From Actinomycetospora sp. NBRC 106378 (GTDB taxonomy: Bacteria > Actinomycetota > Actinomycetes > Mycobacteriales > Pseudonocardiaceae): a DNA stretch of 64,000 nt. The stretch spans positions 496,001 to 560,000 of the forward strand of contig NZ_BSTT01000003.1 in assembly GCF_030269685.1 (NCBI RefSeq). Direction: 5' to 3'. Under the pieces are notes generated by a model. The model was not told the origin of the DNA and ran no database searches. It saw only the letters and a program-made list of their open reading frames with translations. This document shows, piece after piece, positions 41,350 through 49,853 of this stretch. The translations under genes and the position numbers were made by a program. Every line of letters begins with the position of its first letter. Position 1 is the first letter of the stretch.

Positions 41350-42291
41350 ATGCTGCGTCCCGTGACCACCACCTCCGCGCGGACGTTGACGCTCCTGTCA
41401 CTCCTCGGCACCGGTCGCACCTACTCCGGGCGGGAGCTGCGGGAGCGACTCGAGGTGTCGGAGCGGACCCTGCGCCGGGACGTCGACACCCTCCGCGCGC
41501 TGGGCTACGCCGTCGAACCGGTGAAGGGCGTGCACGGCGGTTACCGGCTCGGACCCGGAGGGGCGATCGCGCCGATCGTGTTCGACGAGGACCAGGCCGT
41601 GGCCACGGTCGTCGCGCTGCAGATCGCCACCGCGACGCTCGTGGGCATCGAGGAGTCGGCCCGCCGGGCCCGGGACACCGTCTCGCGGGCCCTCCCCCGT
41701 CGTCTGCAGCACACTGCCGACGCCTTCACCGTCACGGTCGTACCGAACCAGTGGGAGTTCCCGGCCGAGCCGATCGACGCCGACCTCGTCGAGCAGGTCG
41801 GGCGGGCCGTCCGGCAGCACCGGACGCTCCGGCTGGAGCACGGCGAGGAGCAGTTGCGCGTCGAACCCCACCACCTCGTGGTCTGGGCCGCCCGCTGGTA
41901 CCTGGTCGCCCACGGCGAGGACGGGTGGCGTGTCCTCCGGCTCGACCGCGTCCGGCTGCACGCCCCGACCAACGCCCGCTTCGAGCCCCGGGCCCTCCCC
42001 GAGGACCCGGTGGACCTCGTCCGCCGCACCCCCGACCGCGGCGACCATCCCGCACCCTGGCCCTGCCTCGGGTCCGCCGATCTCGCGCTCCCGGCGCCGA
42101 CGGTCTCCGAGTTCGCGCCCGGCGGCGCCGTCGTCGAGGCCGTCTCCCCCACCACCTGCCGGCTCACGATGGGGGCCTGGTCGTGGATCGGGCTCGCCGG
42201 GCTCTACCTCACCTTCGGTGCCCGCCTCTCGCGTGTCGAGCCCACACCGCTGCGGGACGCGTTCGCCGAGGCGCGCACGCTCACTCCATGA
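41350..42291 (+). CDS. WYL-domain transcriptional regulator (YafY type)
   Basis: A 313-residue protein. The N-terminal helix-turn-helix is TLTLLSLLGTGRTYSGRELR through VSERTLRRDVDTLRALGY; the middle WYL domain has HLVVWAARWYLVAHGEDGWR and VLRLDRVRLHA, and the C-terminal WCX region follows. Such proteins sense nucleotides or DNA ends and control defence, repair or catabolic genes. I chose ATG 41350; GTG 41362 is an alternative. It overlaps the end of the convergent DHA2 exporter gene by 11 nt. Confidence 0.88.
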   Translation: MLRPVTTTSARTLTLLSLLGTGRTYSGRELRERLEVSERTLRRDVDTLRALGYAVEPVKGVHGGYRLGPGGAIAPIVFDEDQAVATVVALQIATATLVGIEESARRARDTVSRALPRRLQHTADAFTVTVVPNQWEFPAEPIDADLVEQVGRAVRQHRTLRLEHGEEQLRVEPHHLVVWAARWYLVAHGEDGWRVLRLDRVRLHAPTNARFEPRALPEDPVDLVRRTPDRGDHPAPWPCLGSADLALPAPTVSEFAPGGAVVEAVSPTTCRLTMGAWSWIGLAGLYLTFGARLSRVEPTPLRDAFAEARTLTP

Positions 42292-43873
42292 CGGCGGGTC
42301 CCGACGACGGGTTCGGCGCGGGTCCCGAGCGCAGGCGGAACGCGAGCAGCACGCCCAGCGCGGTGAGCACGGCCGTCACCATCATGATGTCGTCGATCGC
42401 CGTCACGAAGGCGTGCGCCTCCACCTGCGAGTAGCTCATGTACTGCTGGAGCATCGGGGTGTGCGCCGACATGTGCATCGCCGCACCGGTGTCGCTGCCC
42501 TCCTGGGCCTGGGCAGAGGACAGCAGCGCCGTGAGCGCCGCGAGGCCCATCGCCGAGGTCGTGCGCTGGGTGACGTTGTTGAACGCACTGGCGCCGGAGA
42601 CCCGGTCGGGCGGCACGGCGGAGATGCCACCGGTCATGATCGGCATCATCGCGAGACCCATCCCGACCGCCCGGAACACGAGGATCCACCGCAGCTCCGA
42701 CCACGACGTGTCGATCGACAGGTCGCGGAGCATCCACGTCCCGAGCGCGAGGATCGTCAACCCGATCACGGCCGGCCATCGCGGCCCGATCTTGTCGTAG
42801 AGGCGGCCCGCCACGGGCATGAGGATGCCCATCACCACGGCCTGCGGCAGGAGCAGCAGGCCGGTGTCGAACGCGCCCAGCCCCTGGCTCTGCTGCAGGA
42901 ACAGCGGGATGAAGAACAGCACCCCGAACAGGCCCACCGACAGCACCGCGATCAGCAGCAGCGAGTTGGTGAAGGCCCAGTACGAGAAGACGCGGACGTC
43001 GAGCAACGGCTGGTCGACCTCGAGCTCGATCACCACGAAGAGGGCGAGCGAGAGCAGCCCCACCGTCAGCAGGATCAGCACCGGGTACGACGTCCAGCCC
43101 CACGACTGCCCCTCGGAGAGCGCCAGCAGCAGGGAGAACAGGCCCACGGCGATCGTCAGGAACCCGAGGACGTCGAAGCGCTTGCCGCGCACGCCCTTGC
43201 CCATGGGCAGCCACACCACGGCCGCGATCGCACCCACGATGCCGATCGGGACGTTGATGAAGAAGATCAACCGCCAGTCGACGTACTCGACGAGATAGCC
43301 GCCGAGGGTCGGCCCGACGGCGGGCGCGAAGACGATCCCGAGTCCGTAGAGACCCATCGCCGCGCCGATCCGCTCCCGCGGGACGATCTGATAGACCATC
43401 GAGAGGGCGACGACCGGGATGATCCCGCCCGGGATCGCCTGCAGGATGCGGAACGCGATCATCGAGTTGATGTCCCAGGCGAGCCCGCAGAGCGCCGACC
43501 CGAGACCGAACCCGACCAGCGAGAACACGTAGGCGCGGCCGAGCCCGAGCCGCTCCCCCAGCCACGCGCTGACCGGGACGATCACGCCGAGCGCCAGCGA
43601 GTAGGCCGTGGACACCCACTGGATGTCGTCGGTGGTGACGCCGAAGTCCTTCTGCATCGCCGGGATGGCGACGTTGACGATGCTGACGTCGAGCACCGAC
43701 ATGAACATGCCGGTGACGAGCACCAGCAGCGCCAGCAGCCAGGGGGTCCCACTGCCCGTTCCCGACGACGGGTCCTGCCGCGGCGGGGCGGGCGCCGACG
43801 GGCGCGTCGCGCTAGGCGCCGGGGCGGTGTCGACGGCAGTGTCGACGGCGGGGGCGTCCGCGGTCGTCGTCAT
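42281..43873 (-). CDS. DHA2-family drug:H+ antiporter (EmrB-like, 14 TMS)
   Basis: A 530-residue MFS exporter. It contains VTGMFMSVLDVSIVNVAIPA (motif D1), WVSTAYSLALGVIVPVSAWL, the motif C-like LYGLGIVFAPAVGPTLGGYL and WRLIFFINVPIG, all typical of 14-helix EmrB/QacA-type pumps. Long soluble N-terminus rich in Ala/Pro/Thr. ATG 43873 follows no clear ribosome site. It exports hydrophobic drugs or dyes with protons. Its neighbour on the right is a truncated TetR gene on the same strand, which may once have regulated it. Confidence 0.9.
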   Translation of the reverse strand: MTTTADAPAVDTAVDTAPAPSATRPSAPAPPRQDPSSGTGSGTPWLLALLVLVTGMFMSVLDVSIVNVAIPAMQKDFGVTTDDIQWVSTAYSLALGVIVPVSAWLGERLGLGRAYVFSLVGFGLGSALCGLAWDINSMIAFRILQAIPGGIIPVVALSMVYQIVPRERIGAAMGLYGLGIVFAPAVGPTLGGYLVEYVDWRLIFFINVPIGIVGAIAAVVWLPMGKGVRGKRFDVLGFLTIAVGLFSLLLALSEGQSWGWTSYPVLILLTVGLLSLALFVVIELEVDQPLLDVRVFSYWAFTNSLLLIAVLSVGLFGVLFFIPLFLQQSQGLGAFDTGLLLLPQAVVMGILMPVAGRLYDKIGPRWPAVIGLTILALGTWMLRDLSIDTSWSELRWILVFRAVGMGLAMMPIMTGGISAVPPDRVSGASAFNNVTQRTTSAMGLAALTALLSSAQAQEGSDTGAAMHMSAHTPMLQQYMSYSQVEAHAFVTAIDDIMMVTAVLTALGVLLAFRLRSGPAPNPSSGPAVME

Positions 43874-43921
43874 GCGCGAAGTGTGCCACCAACGCCGCCC
43901 CACGGACGAGGAAACTGCAGG

Positions 43922-44197
43922 TCAGGGCCCTGATACACCCGGTTCGTCCGCTTTGTCGGCCCGCAGGCCCGCGACGACGAGGTCGAGGAGACGCTCCGCC
44001 TGCCCGCCCTCGGGGACCCGCCACACCGAGCTCATGAGCATGAGGACGTCGTCGGGGTCGAGGCCCGGACGGATGCTCCCGTCGGCCTCGCCGGCCGCGA
44101 GGAGCTCGGCGATCGCGGCGATCACCGGGCCGTGGGACTCCGCGGCCGCCGCCGCGTGGTGGGCCGCGGTCAGCGCGTCGCCGAGGCCGCGCTTGAG
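43922..44197 (-). pseudogene. TetR-family regulator, C-terminal remnant
   Basis: Only the ligand-binding C-terminal part of a TetR protein remains: LGDALTAAHHAAAAAESHG, PVIAAIAELLAAGEADGSIR and DVLMLMSSVWRVPEGGQAER through LVVAGLRADKADEPG. Upstream of about 44197 the frame becomes the antisense of the aldo/keto reductase remnant and no helix-turn-helix can be found in any frame. Located beside the DHA2 exporter gene, it was probably its repressor. Confidence 0.7.
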
Positions 44198-44636
44198 ACG
44201 AGGGCGTCGGCACGATCGTCTGGAGCCCGCTCGCCCGCGGCCGCCTCGCCCGGCCCTGGGACGACGCCCGGGCCACCGCCCGCGCCGAGACCGACGGCGA
44301 CTACGCCGACCTGCTCTACCCGCCGTCGACCGAGGCCGCGGACCGTGCGGTCGTCGACGCCGTCGGCACCATCGCCCGCGCCCACGGCGTGTCCCGCGCC
44401 CGGATCGCGCTCGCCTGGCTGCACCGGCAGCCCGTGGTCGCCGCACCGCTGGTCGGCGCGGGCAGCATCGCTCAGATCGACGACGCCGTCGCCTCGCTCG
44501 ACGTCGAGCTCACCGACGACGAGGTCCGCGCGCTCGAGGCGCCGTACACACCCCGAGGTACGACGTCCAGGGCATCTCCGACGAACGGGAGCTGGCCGCG
44601 ATCCGGGCCCGCGTCCCGGGCATGGCCCTGACCTGA
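44198..44636 (+). pseudogene. Aldo/keto reductase, C-terminal remnant with frameshift
   Basis: The C-terminal half of an AKR barrel: EGVGTIVWSPLARGRLARPW, then a segment ARAHGVSRARIALAWLHRQP and VAAPLVGAGSIAQIDDAVAS, ending near LEAPYTPR. The N-terminal half with Asp/Tyr/Lys/His is missing. After PYTPR (about 44552) the natural tail, YDVQGISDERELAAIRARVP, continues only in another frame, so a one-base frameshift is present. It faces the TetR remnant at the same breakpoint. Confidence 0.72.
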
Positions 44637-44637
44637 G

Positions 44638-45963
44638 TCACGGGACGACCATCGGCTCCGGGTCGTCCGGGAGCGCGAGCGTGCGGCGCGGCGACGGCCG
44701 GTGACCGAGGAAGTCGGGCCGGTTCGCGTGGCCGAACAGCAGCGGCAGCAGCTCGTCGGCACCCACCCGCCCGTACCAGCCCGCGGCGGCGGACGACTCG
44801 CCGAAGGCGGTGACCGGGTCGGGCCGCACGGTGGGGCCGGCGACGACGAGCGGGGTCGGGTCGCCGGTGTGCAGCACCCCGCCCGTCGAGGGCGTCGCGT
44901 GGTCGCCGGTGACGGCCACGACCGCGTGGTCGGCGAGGTCGAGCAGCCCGGCGAGACCCCGGTCGGCCGCCTCCAGGACCTCGAGCTTCGCGCGCGGCCG
45001 CTTCGTGTGGCCCGCCTCGTCGGTGGCCTTCGTGTGCACGTGGACGAAGCGGGCGCCGGCCGCGATCAGGTCCCCGGCCGCGGCGAGCCGGGCCGCGAGG
45101 TCGATCCCGACGTCGGGCGCGGGCGCCAGGTGCCGCGCGGACATCCCGAGCAGGGCGGCGATCCCGCGGTAGAGCCCGGTCGAGGTCACGGCCGCTCCGG
45201 CGACGCCCGTGAGCTCCGTGAACGACGGCACCGGGTCACGACGGCCCGACCATTTCGTGGTCAGCACGTCCAGCGGCGGACGCCCCCAGCGTCGGCGGTT
45301 CACGGGGTGCCCGACCAGCATCCGTCGGGCGGCGAGCAGGAACGCGGTCAGATTCGAGGCGGTCGGGCCGGCCGTCGGGGTGCACGGCTGCACGGCCAGC
45401 CAGGGATGGCGGTCCTCGAAGAAGGGATCGGAGTCGGTCACGGCCCAGTCGTCGTGACCCGGCAGCGTCAGCAGCGCCTCCCCGCGCCGTCCGAGCGACC
45501 GGAGCTCGACGCCGTGCTCCGCGGTCACCGGCGCCAGCGCGTCGAACAGCGCCGCCGCGTCGGCCGCGTCGTCGGGCGCACACCGACCGGTGATCCACAC
45601 CTGGTCCTGCTCGACCCGGGAGGGGCGCAGCGCGGCGTACGACACCGCTACCCCGAGAGGGACCTCCAGGCCCGCGCCGAGCGCCTCGAGCACCGCCCGG
45701 CCCGGGAACGGCACCGCGCCGAACCCGAACATCGACCAGTGCGCGAGCTCCGAGGCGGGCGCGCGGCCCCACCCGAACGGCAGGTGCCACCCGGAGCAGC
45801 CGCGGGTGGCCAGCGCGTCGAGCACCGGGGTGTGCGCGGCCTCGGCGGGGGTCCGTTCGCCGAGCTCCGGGACCGGACGGTCGCCGAGCCCGTCGAGGAC
45901 CACCAGGACGACCGGCATCCGGTCGTCGACGAGCCGGGGCTGGTTCTCGCCGTACGCGTTCAC
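44638..45963 (-). CDS. apgM: Archaeal-type cofactor-independent phosphoglycerate mutase-like metalloenzyme
   Basis: A 441-residue alkaline-phosphatase-superfamily protein. The N-terminus has VVLDGLGDRPVPELGERTPA followed by EAAHTPVLDALATRG; the putative Ser nucleophile is in ASELAHWSMFGF; and the C-terminal metal sites are KATDEAGHTKRP and VTGDHATPSTGG. This is the aPGAM pattern. Bacterial genomes normally use dPGM or iPGM, so it may act on another phosphosugar. It starts GTG, overlapping the NadM-like gene by 4 nt. Confidence 0.78.
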   Translation of the reverse strand: MNAYGENQPRLVDDRMPVVLVVLDGLGDRPVPELGERTPAEAAHTPVLDALATRGCSGWHLPFGWGRAPASELAHWSMFGFGAVPFPGRAVLEALGAGLEVPLGVAVSYAALRPSRVEQDQVWITGRCAPDDAADAAALFDALAPVTAEHGVELRSLGRRGEALLTLPGHDDWAVTDSDPFFEDRHPWLAVQPCTPTAGPTASNLTAFLLAARRMLVGHPVNRRRWGRPPLDVLTTKWSGRRDPVPSFTELTGVAGAAVTSTGLYRGIAALLGMSARHLAPAPDVGIDLAARLAAAGDLIAAGARFVHVHTKATDEAGHTKRPRAKLEVLEAADRGLAGLLDLADHAVVAVTGDHATPSTGGVLHTGDPTPLVVAGPTVRPDPVTAFGESSAAAGWYGRVGADELLPLLFGHANRPDFLGHRPSPRRTLALPDDPEPMVVP

Positions 45964-46463
45964 AGCAGCGTCCGCAGCAGCGGGACGGTCGCGGCGGGGA
46001 CCAGAGGCTCCCACGACCCGTCGTCGAAACCCCGTCGGATGTCGGTCGCGTCCAGCTTCACGGCGGGGTCGCCGTCGAGCACGGTCACCGTGTAACCGCC
46101 GGCGCGCAGCTGCTCGGCCTTCTCCCGTTCCCACGCCGAGTACGCGCGGACGTAGTGGTGGGCGTCCAGCGGCACGTAACCGGCCCAGACCTCGGGACGG
46201 GTGAGGTCGAACGGGACGACCGTCGCGCTCAGGCCCGCGTCGGCCAGCGCCGCCGTGAGCAGCCGGACCCGCTCGAAGTACGTGAACGGGTTCGCCGCGT
46301 CGGTGTGCCGGTGGGTGGAGGTCGGTTCCCGACGACGGGCCTGCGGGTCCGGGTTGGTCACCGCCACCACGAGCTCGTCGTGGTGGGCGAGCGCGTGGGC
46401 GAACAGCTCGAGGTGCTGCGCGTGGACGGGCTGGAAGCGGCCGGTGACGGCGGCCAGGCTCAC
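45960..46463 (-). CDS. Nucleotidyltransferase, NadM-like (NMN adenylyltransferase family)
   Basis: A 167-residue HxGH-type nucleotidyltransferase. It begins VSLAAVTGRFQPVHAQHLEL, the GRFQPxHxxH motif of archaeal-type NMN adenylyltransferases, and has KLDATDIRRGF near the C-terminus in place of the ISSTxIR motif. It overlaps the dehydrogenase gene upstream and the apgM-like gene downstream by 4 nt. NMN is the family substrate, but in this operon it may serve a different phosphometabolite. Confidence 0.75.
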   Translation of the reverse strand: MSLAAVTGRFQPVHAQHLELFAHALAHHDELVVAVTNPDPQARRREPTSTHRHTDAANPFTYFERVRLLTAALADAGLSATVVPFDLTRPEVWAGYVPLDAHHYVRAYSAWEREKAEQLRAGGYTVTVLDGDPAVKLDATDIRRGFDDGSWEPLVPAATVPLLRTLL

Positions 46464-47779
46464 CGCAGCAGCCCCCGCGCGATCGCGTTGCGCTGGATCT
46501 CGTCGGTCCCGGCTGGGATCTTGAGGTTGCGCGCGATGCGGAAGAGCTTCTCCTCCGGCGAGCCCTTCCGGAGGCCCGCGCCGCCGTGCACCTGCATCGC
46601 GCGGTCGGCGACCCGGAAGAACGCCTCGTCGTTGATCACCTTGAGCAGGCTCATCAGGCGCGGGCCCGCGGGATCGAGCGGCACCGCGGCGGGTCCGCCG
46701 GGCAGCGCCTCGAGATCGACCTGGAGCTGCAGCGACGCCGCCCGCGCCGTGTACACGTCGGCGTCCATGTCCGCGAGCATGTGCGCGACGACCTGCTGGT
46801 CGGCGATCGGGCGCCCGCCGACGGTGCGGGTGCGCGCCCGGTCGACCGCGCGCTCGAGGAGCCACTGCCCCCACCCGGCGCACATCCCGCCGCGGATCAT
46901 CCGGCGCCAGTTGATCCAGGTCATGGCGAGCGCGAACCCGTCGCCCGGCTCCCCCACGACGTCCTCGGCCGGGATGCGCACCCCGTCGAAGTGGAGCTCG
47001 CCGGTGAGGCCGTCGTCGAGCATGGTCGGGATGTCGCGGCCTCGGGTGACGCCCGGTGCGTTCGCGTCGACCAGGAACATCGTCAGGCTCCGCGTGCCGG
47101 TGCCCGGGTCGGTCACCGCGGTCACCTGGATGACGTCGCAGAAGTGCGCGTTGGTGATCCAGGCCTTGTGGCCGTCGAGGATCCAGTCGTCCCCGTCGCG
47201 GCGGGCGTGGGTGGAGATCGCCAGGACGTCGGTGCCGACGCTGGGCTCCGTGTTGGCGAACGCCGCGGTGATCTCGGCGCGCTTCAACGGGTCGACCCAG
47301 TGCTCGCGCGCGGTGGGCGTGCAGTACTCGATCGCGTCGTTCGGGCCCTCGGTCCACGCCAGGGCCGCGAGTCCGAGGCCGAGCCCGCTGCGGTGGTAGA
47401 CGAACTCCTCGACGTGCTGCATCTCCGGGCGGGTGAACCGTGTCGTGTCCGGCCCCGGGACGTGCGGCGCGTACAGCCCGGCCGCCGCCGATCGGCGCTG
47501 CGCCTCCCGCCGCGCCTCCCAGACGGCCGGGTGCATCCGGCCGGCCTCGTCGAGGTGCGGGTTGAAAGGCGTGCCGACGTCCTGCCGGGCCAGCTCCTCC
47601 TCGAGCGGCCCGACCTCGACGGTGAGGAACGTGCCGAACCGCTCCCGGTAGTGCTCGACCCGCTCGGTCCGCCCCGCTGCTGCGGCACGCAGCGGAGCGG
47701 AGCTGCCGCGCGGAACGCCCGCTGCTGCGGCACGCAGCGGAGCGGAGCTGCCGCGCGGGACGCCGGATGCTGTGGTCAT
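46460..47779 (-). CDS. Acyl-CoA dehydrogenase with duplicated N-terminal repeat
   Basis: A 439-residue acyl-CoA dehydrogenase: AAFANTEPSVGTDVLAISTH, WILDGHKAWITNAHFCD, MQVHGGAGLRKGSPEEKLFR and the final IPAGTDEIQRNAIARGLL. The N-terminus has two exact 15-residue copies of GVPRGSSAPLRAAAA (residues 6-35), which other family members lack. The gene starts the ACAD/NadM-like/apgM-like operon, with 4-nt overlaps at both junctions. No acyl-CoA pathway partner is nearby, so the operon's purpose is unclear. Confidence 0.88.
   Translation of the reverse strand: MTTASGVPRGSSAPLRAAAAGVPRGSSAPLRAAAAGRTERVEHYRERFGTFLTVEVGPLEEELARQDVGTPFNPHLDEAGRMHPAVWEARREAQRRSAAAGLYAPHVPGPDTTRFTRPEMQHVEEFVYHRSGLGLGLAALAWTEGPNDAIEYCTPTAREHWVDPLKRAEITAAFANTEPSVGTDVLAISTHARRDGDDWILDGHKAWITNAHFCDVIQVTAVTDPGTGTRSLTMFLVDANAPGVTRGRDIPTMLDDGLTGELHFDGVRIPAEDVVGEPGDGFALAMTWINWRRMIRGGMCAGWGQWLLERAVDRARTRTVGGRPIADQQVVAHMLADMDADVYTARAASLQLQVDLEALPGGPAAVPLDPAGPRLMSLLKVINDEAFFRVADRAMQVHGGAGLRKGSPEEKLFRIARNLKIPAGTDEIQRNAIARGLLR
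47676..47765. repeat. 45-bp tandem duplication
   Basis: Two adjacent 45-bp units (47676-47720 and 47721-47765), beginning GCTGCTGCGG and differing at one base plus the last position. They encode the repeated 15-residue segment at the N-terminus of the acyl-CoA dehydrogenase. Confidence 0.9.
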
Positions 47780-47789
47780 GGGCAGTGAT

Positions 47790-49238
47790 CTACCGGTCCG
47801 TCCGCCCGAGCGCCACCTCCCGGGGCCGCAACCCGACGGCGGCCGCCACCACCGCGACGCCGGCGAGGACGGCCGGGACGACGTAGCCCGTGGCCGCAGC
47901 CGCGTCGAGCGACCCGGCGAGGGCGGACCGCGGTCCGGGCCCGAGGCGGACCAGCTCGTCCACCCCGCCGTCGACGACGCGGGAGAAGGACGCCGAGAGG
48001 ACGGCGGTCACCGTCGCGACGCCCAGCGCCGCCGCCAGCTGCTGGGCCAGGGCGAGCAGGGTGGTGCCCTGGGCGGTGTCCGGGCCCTCGAGGTCGCGCA
48101 GGGCCGTCGTCATCGTCGGCGCGACGGTGGCGCCCGACCCGAGTCCGAGCAGGACCGTGCCCGCCACGAGCACGGCGTAGCTCGCCCCGGCCGCGGTCGC
48201 CGCAGCGAGGACGGCGAGTCCCACCGCGGCCACGACCGTCCCCGAGAGGACGATGCGGCGCGGGGGGACCCGGTCGACCAGGCGCGTCGCGACCTGCAGG
48301 GTCGCCCCGACGGCGAGGGCGGCGGGGATGCCGAGGGCACCGGCCGTCGCGGCCGGGTCCCCGCGGACCGCCTGCACGATCAGCGGCAGCACCGTGATCG
48401 CCCCGAAGTAGGCCGCCCCGAAGAGGACCAGCACCGCGAGCCCGGCCCCGGTCGCCCGATGTCGCAGCAGGCGAAGCGCGAGCAGGGGCTCCCGGGTACG
48501 CCGGGCGTGCCCCACGAAGGCGAGCACCAGGACCACACCCGACGCGAGGGCCGCGACCGCACCCGCCGTCGGGAACCCGGGATCGCCGAGCAGGGTCGCG
48601 CCCGCGACGAGACCGACGGCGCCGGCCGGAAGGAGCGCCAGCCCGACCCGGTCGAGGCCCGCGCGGGCACCGTCGTCCGGCACGTCGGCGGGGACGAACC
48701 GCAGGCACAGCGCCACGGTCAGGAGTCCGACCGGGAGGTTGATCAGGAAGATGGCGCGCCAGGACACCGCGTCGACCAGCCATCCCGCGAGCGGCGGGCC
48801 CAGCACCGGTCCGACGAGGACGGGCAGTCCGAGGAGGCTCATCATGCGGCCGCGCTCGGAGCGGGGCACGGCCCGGAGCCCGATGGCCTGGCCGACCGGG
48901 TTGAGCAGCCCGCCGGCGAGCCCCTGCAGCACGCGGGCGGCGACGAGCAGGGCCGGGGTCGGGGCGAGTCCGGCCGCCACCGAGAACGCGGTGAACGCCG
49001 CGAGCGCGCCGACGTAGACGCGCCGGTCGCCGAACCGGGCGGCCGCCCGACCCGCCGTCGGGATGACCGCGACGACGCCGAGGAGGTAGCCGGTGGTCGC
49101 CCAGCTGACCACCGGCAGGGTCGTCCCCAGGTCCGAGACGATCGCCGGGACCGCGACCACGGTGACGGTGGTGTCGAGCACGACGAGCAGCCCGCCCAGG
49201 GCGAGGACGAGGCCGACCGTCCGGCCGCGGCTCCTCAT
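47790..49238 (-). CDS. DHA2-family MFS exporter
   Basis: A 482-residue MFS transporter with about 14 hydrophobic segments: LVVLDTTVTVVAVPAIVSDL, VSWATTGYLLGVVAVIPTAG and GLPVLVGPVLGPPLAGWLVD, the last matching antiporter motif C. It exports drugs or metabolites by proton exchange. The ATG overlaps the FMN-reductase stop codon by 4 nt, so both are made from the MerR-controlled promoter. The pair suggests quinone or other redox-compound handling. Confidence 0.9.
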   Translation of the reverse strand: MRSRGRTVGLVLALGGLLVVLDTTVTVVAVPAIVSDLGTTLPVVSWATTGYLLGVVAVIPTAGRAAARFGDRRVYVGALAAFTAFSVAAGLAPTPALLVAARVLQGLAGGLLNPVGQAIGLRAVPRSERGRMMSLLGLPVLVGPVLGPPLAGWLVDAVSWRAIFLINLPVGLLTVALCLRFVPADVPDDGARAGLDRVGLALLPAGAVGLVAGATLLGDPGFPTAGAVAALASGVVLVLAFVGHARRTREPLLALRLLRHRATGAGLAVLVLFGAAYFGAITVLPLIVQAVRGDPAATAGALGIPAALAVGATLQVATRLVDRVPPRRIVLSGTVVAAVGLAVLAAATAAGASYAVLVAGTVLLGLGSGATVAPTMTTALRDLEGPDTAQGTTLLALAQQLAAALGVATVTAVLSASFSRVVDGGVDELVRLGPGPRSALAGSLDAAAATGYVVPAVLAGVAVVAAAVGLRPREVALGRTDR

Positions 49239-49801
49239 GCCACGAAGGGACGGTCGCGGCGGGCGTCGTGTAGCGTGTCGGCCCACCAGAGCAGCTCGTG
49301 GAGGGCCGCGTCGGCCGCCCGTCCGGTCCGGTCGTCGGGCCGGTAGCCCGTGTCGTCGAGGTCCTCCCAGGGGCAGCGCAGGCCCACGACCCGCCGGGTC
49401 GTGACGACGTGCAGCTCGGCCAGGACCCCGCGCAGGTGCTCGGTCGCGAGGAGCCCGCCCTGGACGCCGTAGGAGACGACGGTGGCCGCCTTGAACATCC
49501 ACTCCGTGTAGTGGGCGTCGATCAGCCGCTTCAGCGCGGCGGGGTAGCTGTGGTTGTACTCCGGGGTGACCAGGACGAACCCGTCGGCGCGGTCGATCAG
49601 GTCGGCGACACCCGAGCGGGGCCCGCCGCCCGGCTCGAGCGAGGACTCCGCGGGCAGCGCGCACGATGCCGGGTCGATCACCTCGACCGTGGGCCGGCCG
49701 GGATGGGCCCGGGCGCGGTCGGCCGCCCACTCGACGATCCGGTGCCCGACCCGACCGTCCCGGACGCTGGCTCCGATGATCACGATGTTCGTCGCTGTCA
49801 T
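49235..49801 (-). CDS. NADPH-dependent FMN reductase
   Basis: A 188-residue flavodoxin-fold reductase of the NADPH-FMN reductase family: IVIIGASVRDGRVGHRIVEW (phosphate-binding loop) and ADGFVLVTPEYNHSYPAALK followed by IDAHYTEWMFKA. It reduces FMN, quinones or similar compounds. The ATG at 49801 coincides with the predicted transcription start of the MerR-type promoter, so the mRNA is probably leaderless. It is coupled to the MFS exporter gene. Confidence 0.9.
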   Translation of the reverse strand: MTATNIVIIGASVRDGRVGHRIVEWAADRARAHPGRPTVEVIDPASCALPAESSLEPGGGPRSGVADLIDRADGFVLVTPEYNHSYPAALKRLIDAHYTEWMFKAATVVSYGVQGGLLATEHLRGVLAELHVVTTRRVVGLRCPWEDLDDTGYRPDDRTGRAADAALHELLWWADTLHDARRDRPFVA

Positions 49802-49808
49802 GGGACCG

Positions 49809-49847
49809 AGGCTCGACCTTGAACATTGGTTGAAGTCAAGCCACGCT
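49809..49847. promoter_or_regulatory. MerR-type divergent promoter-operator
   Basis: On the minus strand TTGACT (49839-49834), a 19-bp spacer and GAGCCT (49814-49809) form the over-long promoter that MerR proteins activate; the start codon lies 7 nt further. The spacer holds the inverted repeat CTTGAACATTGGTTGAAG (49818-49835). On the plus strand TTGAAC (49819-49824), a 17-bp spacer and CACGCT (49842-49847) precede the MerR ATG by 6 nt. Confidence 0.65.
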
Positions 49848-49853
49848 GGCGAC

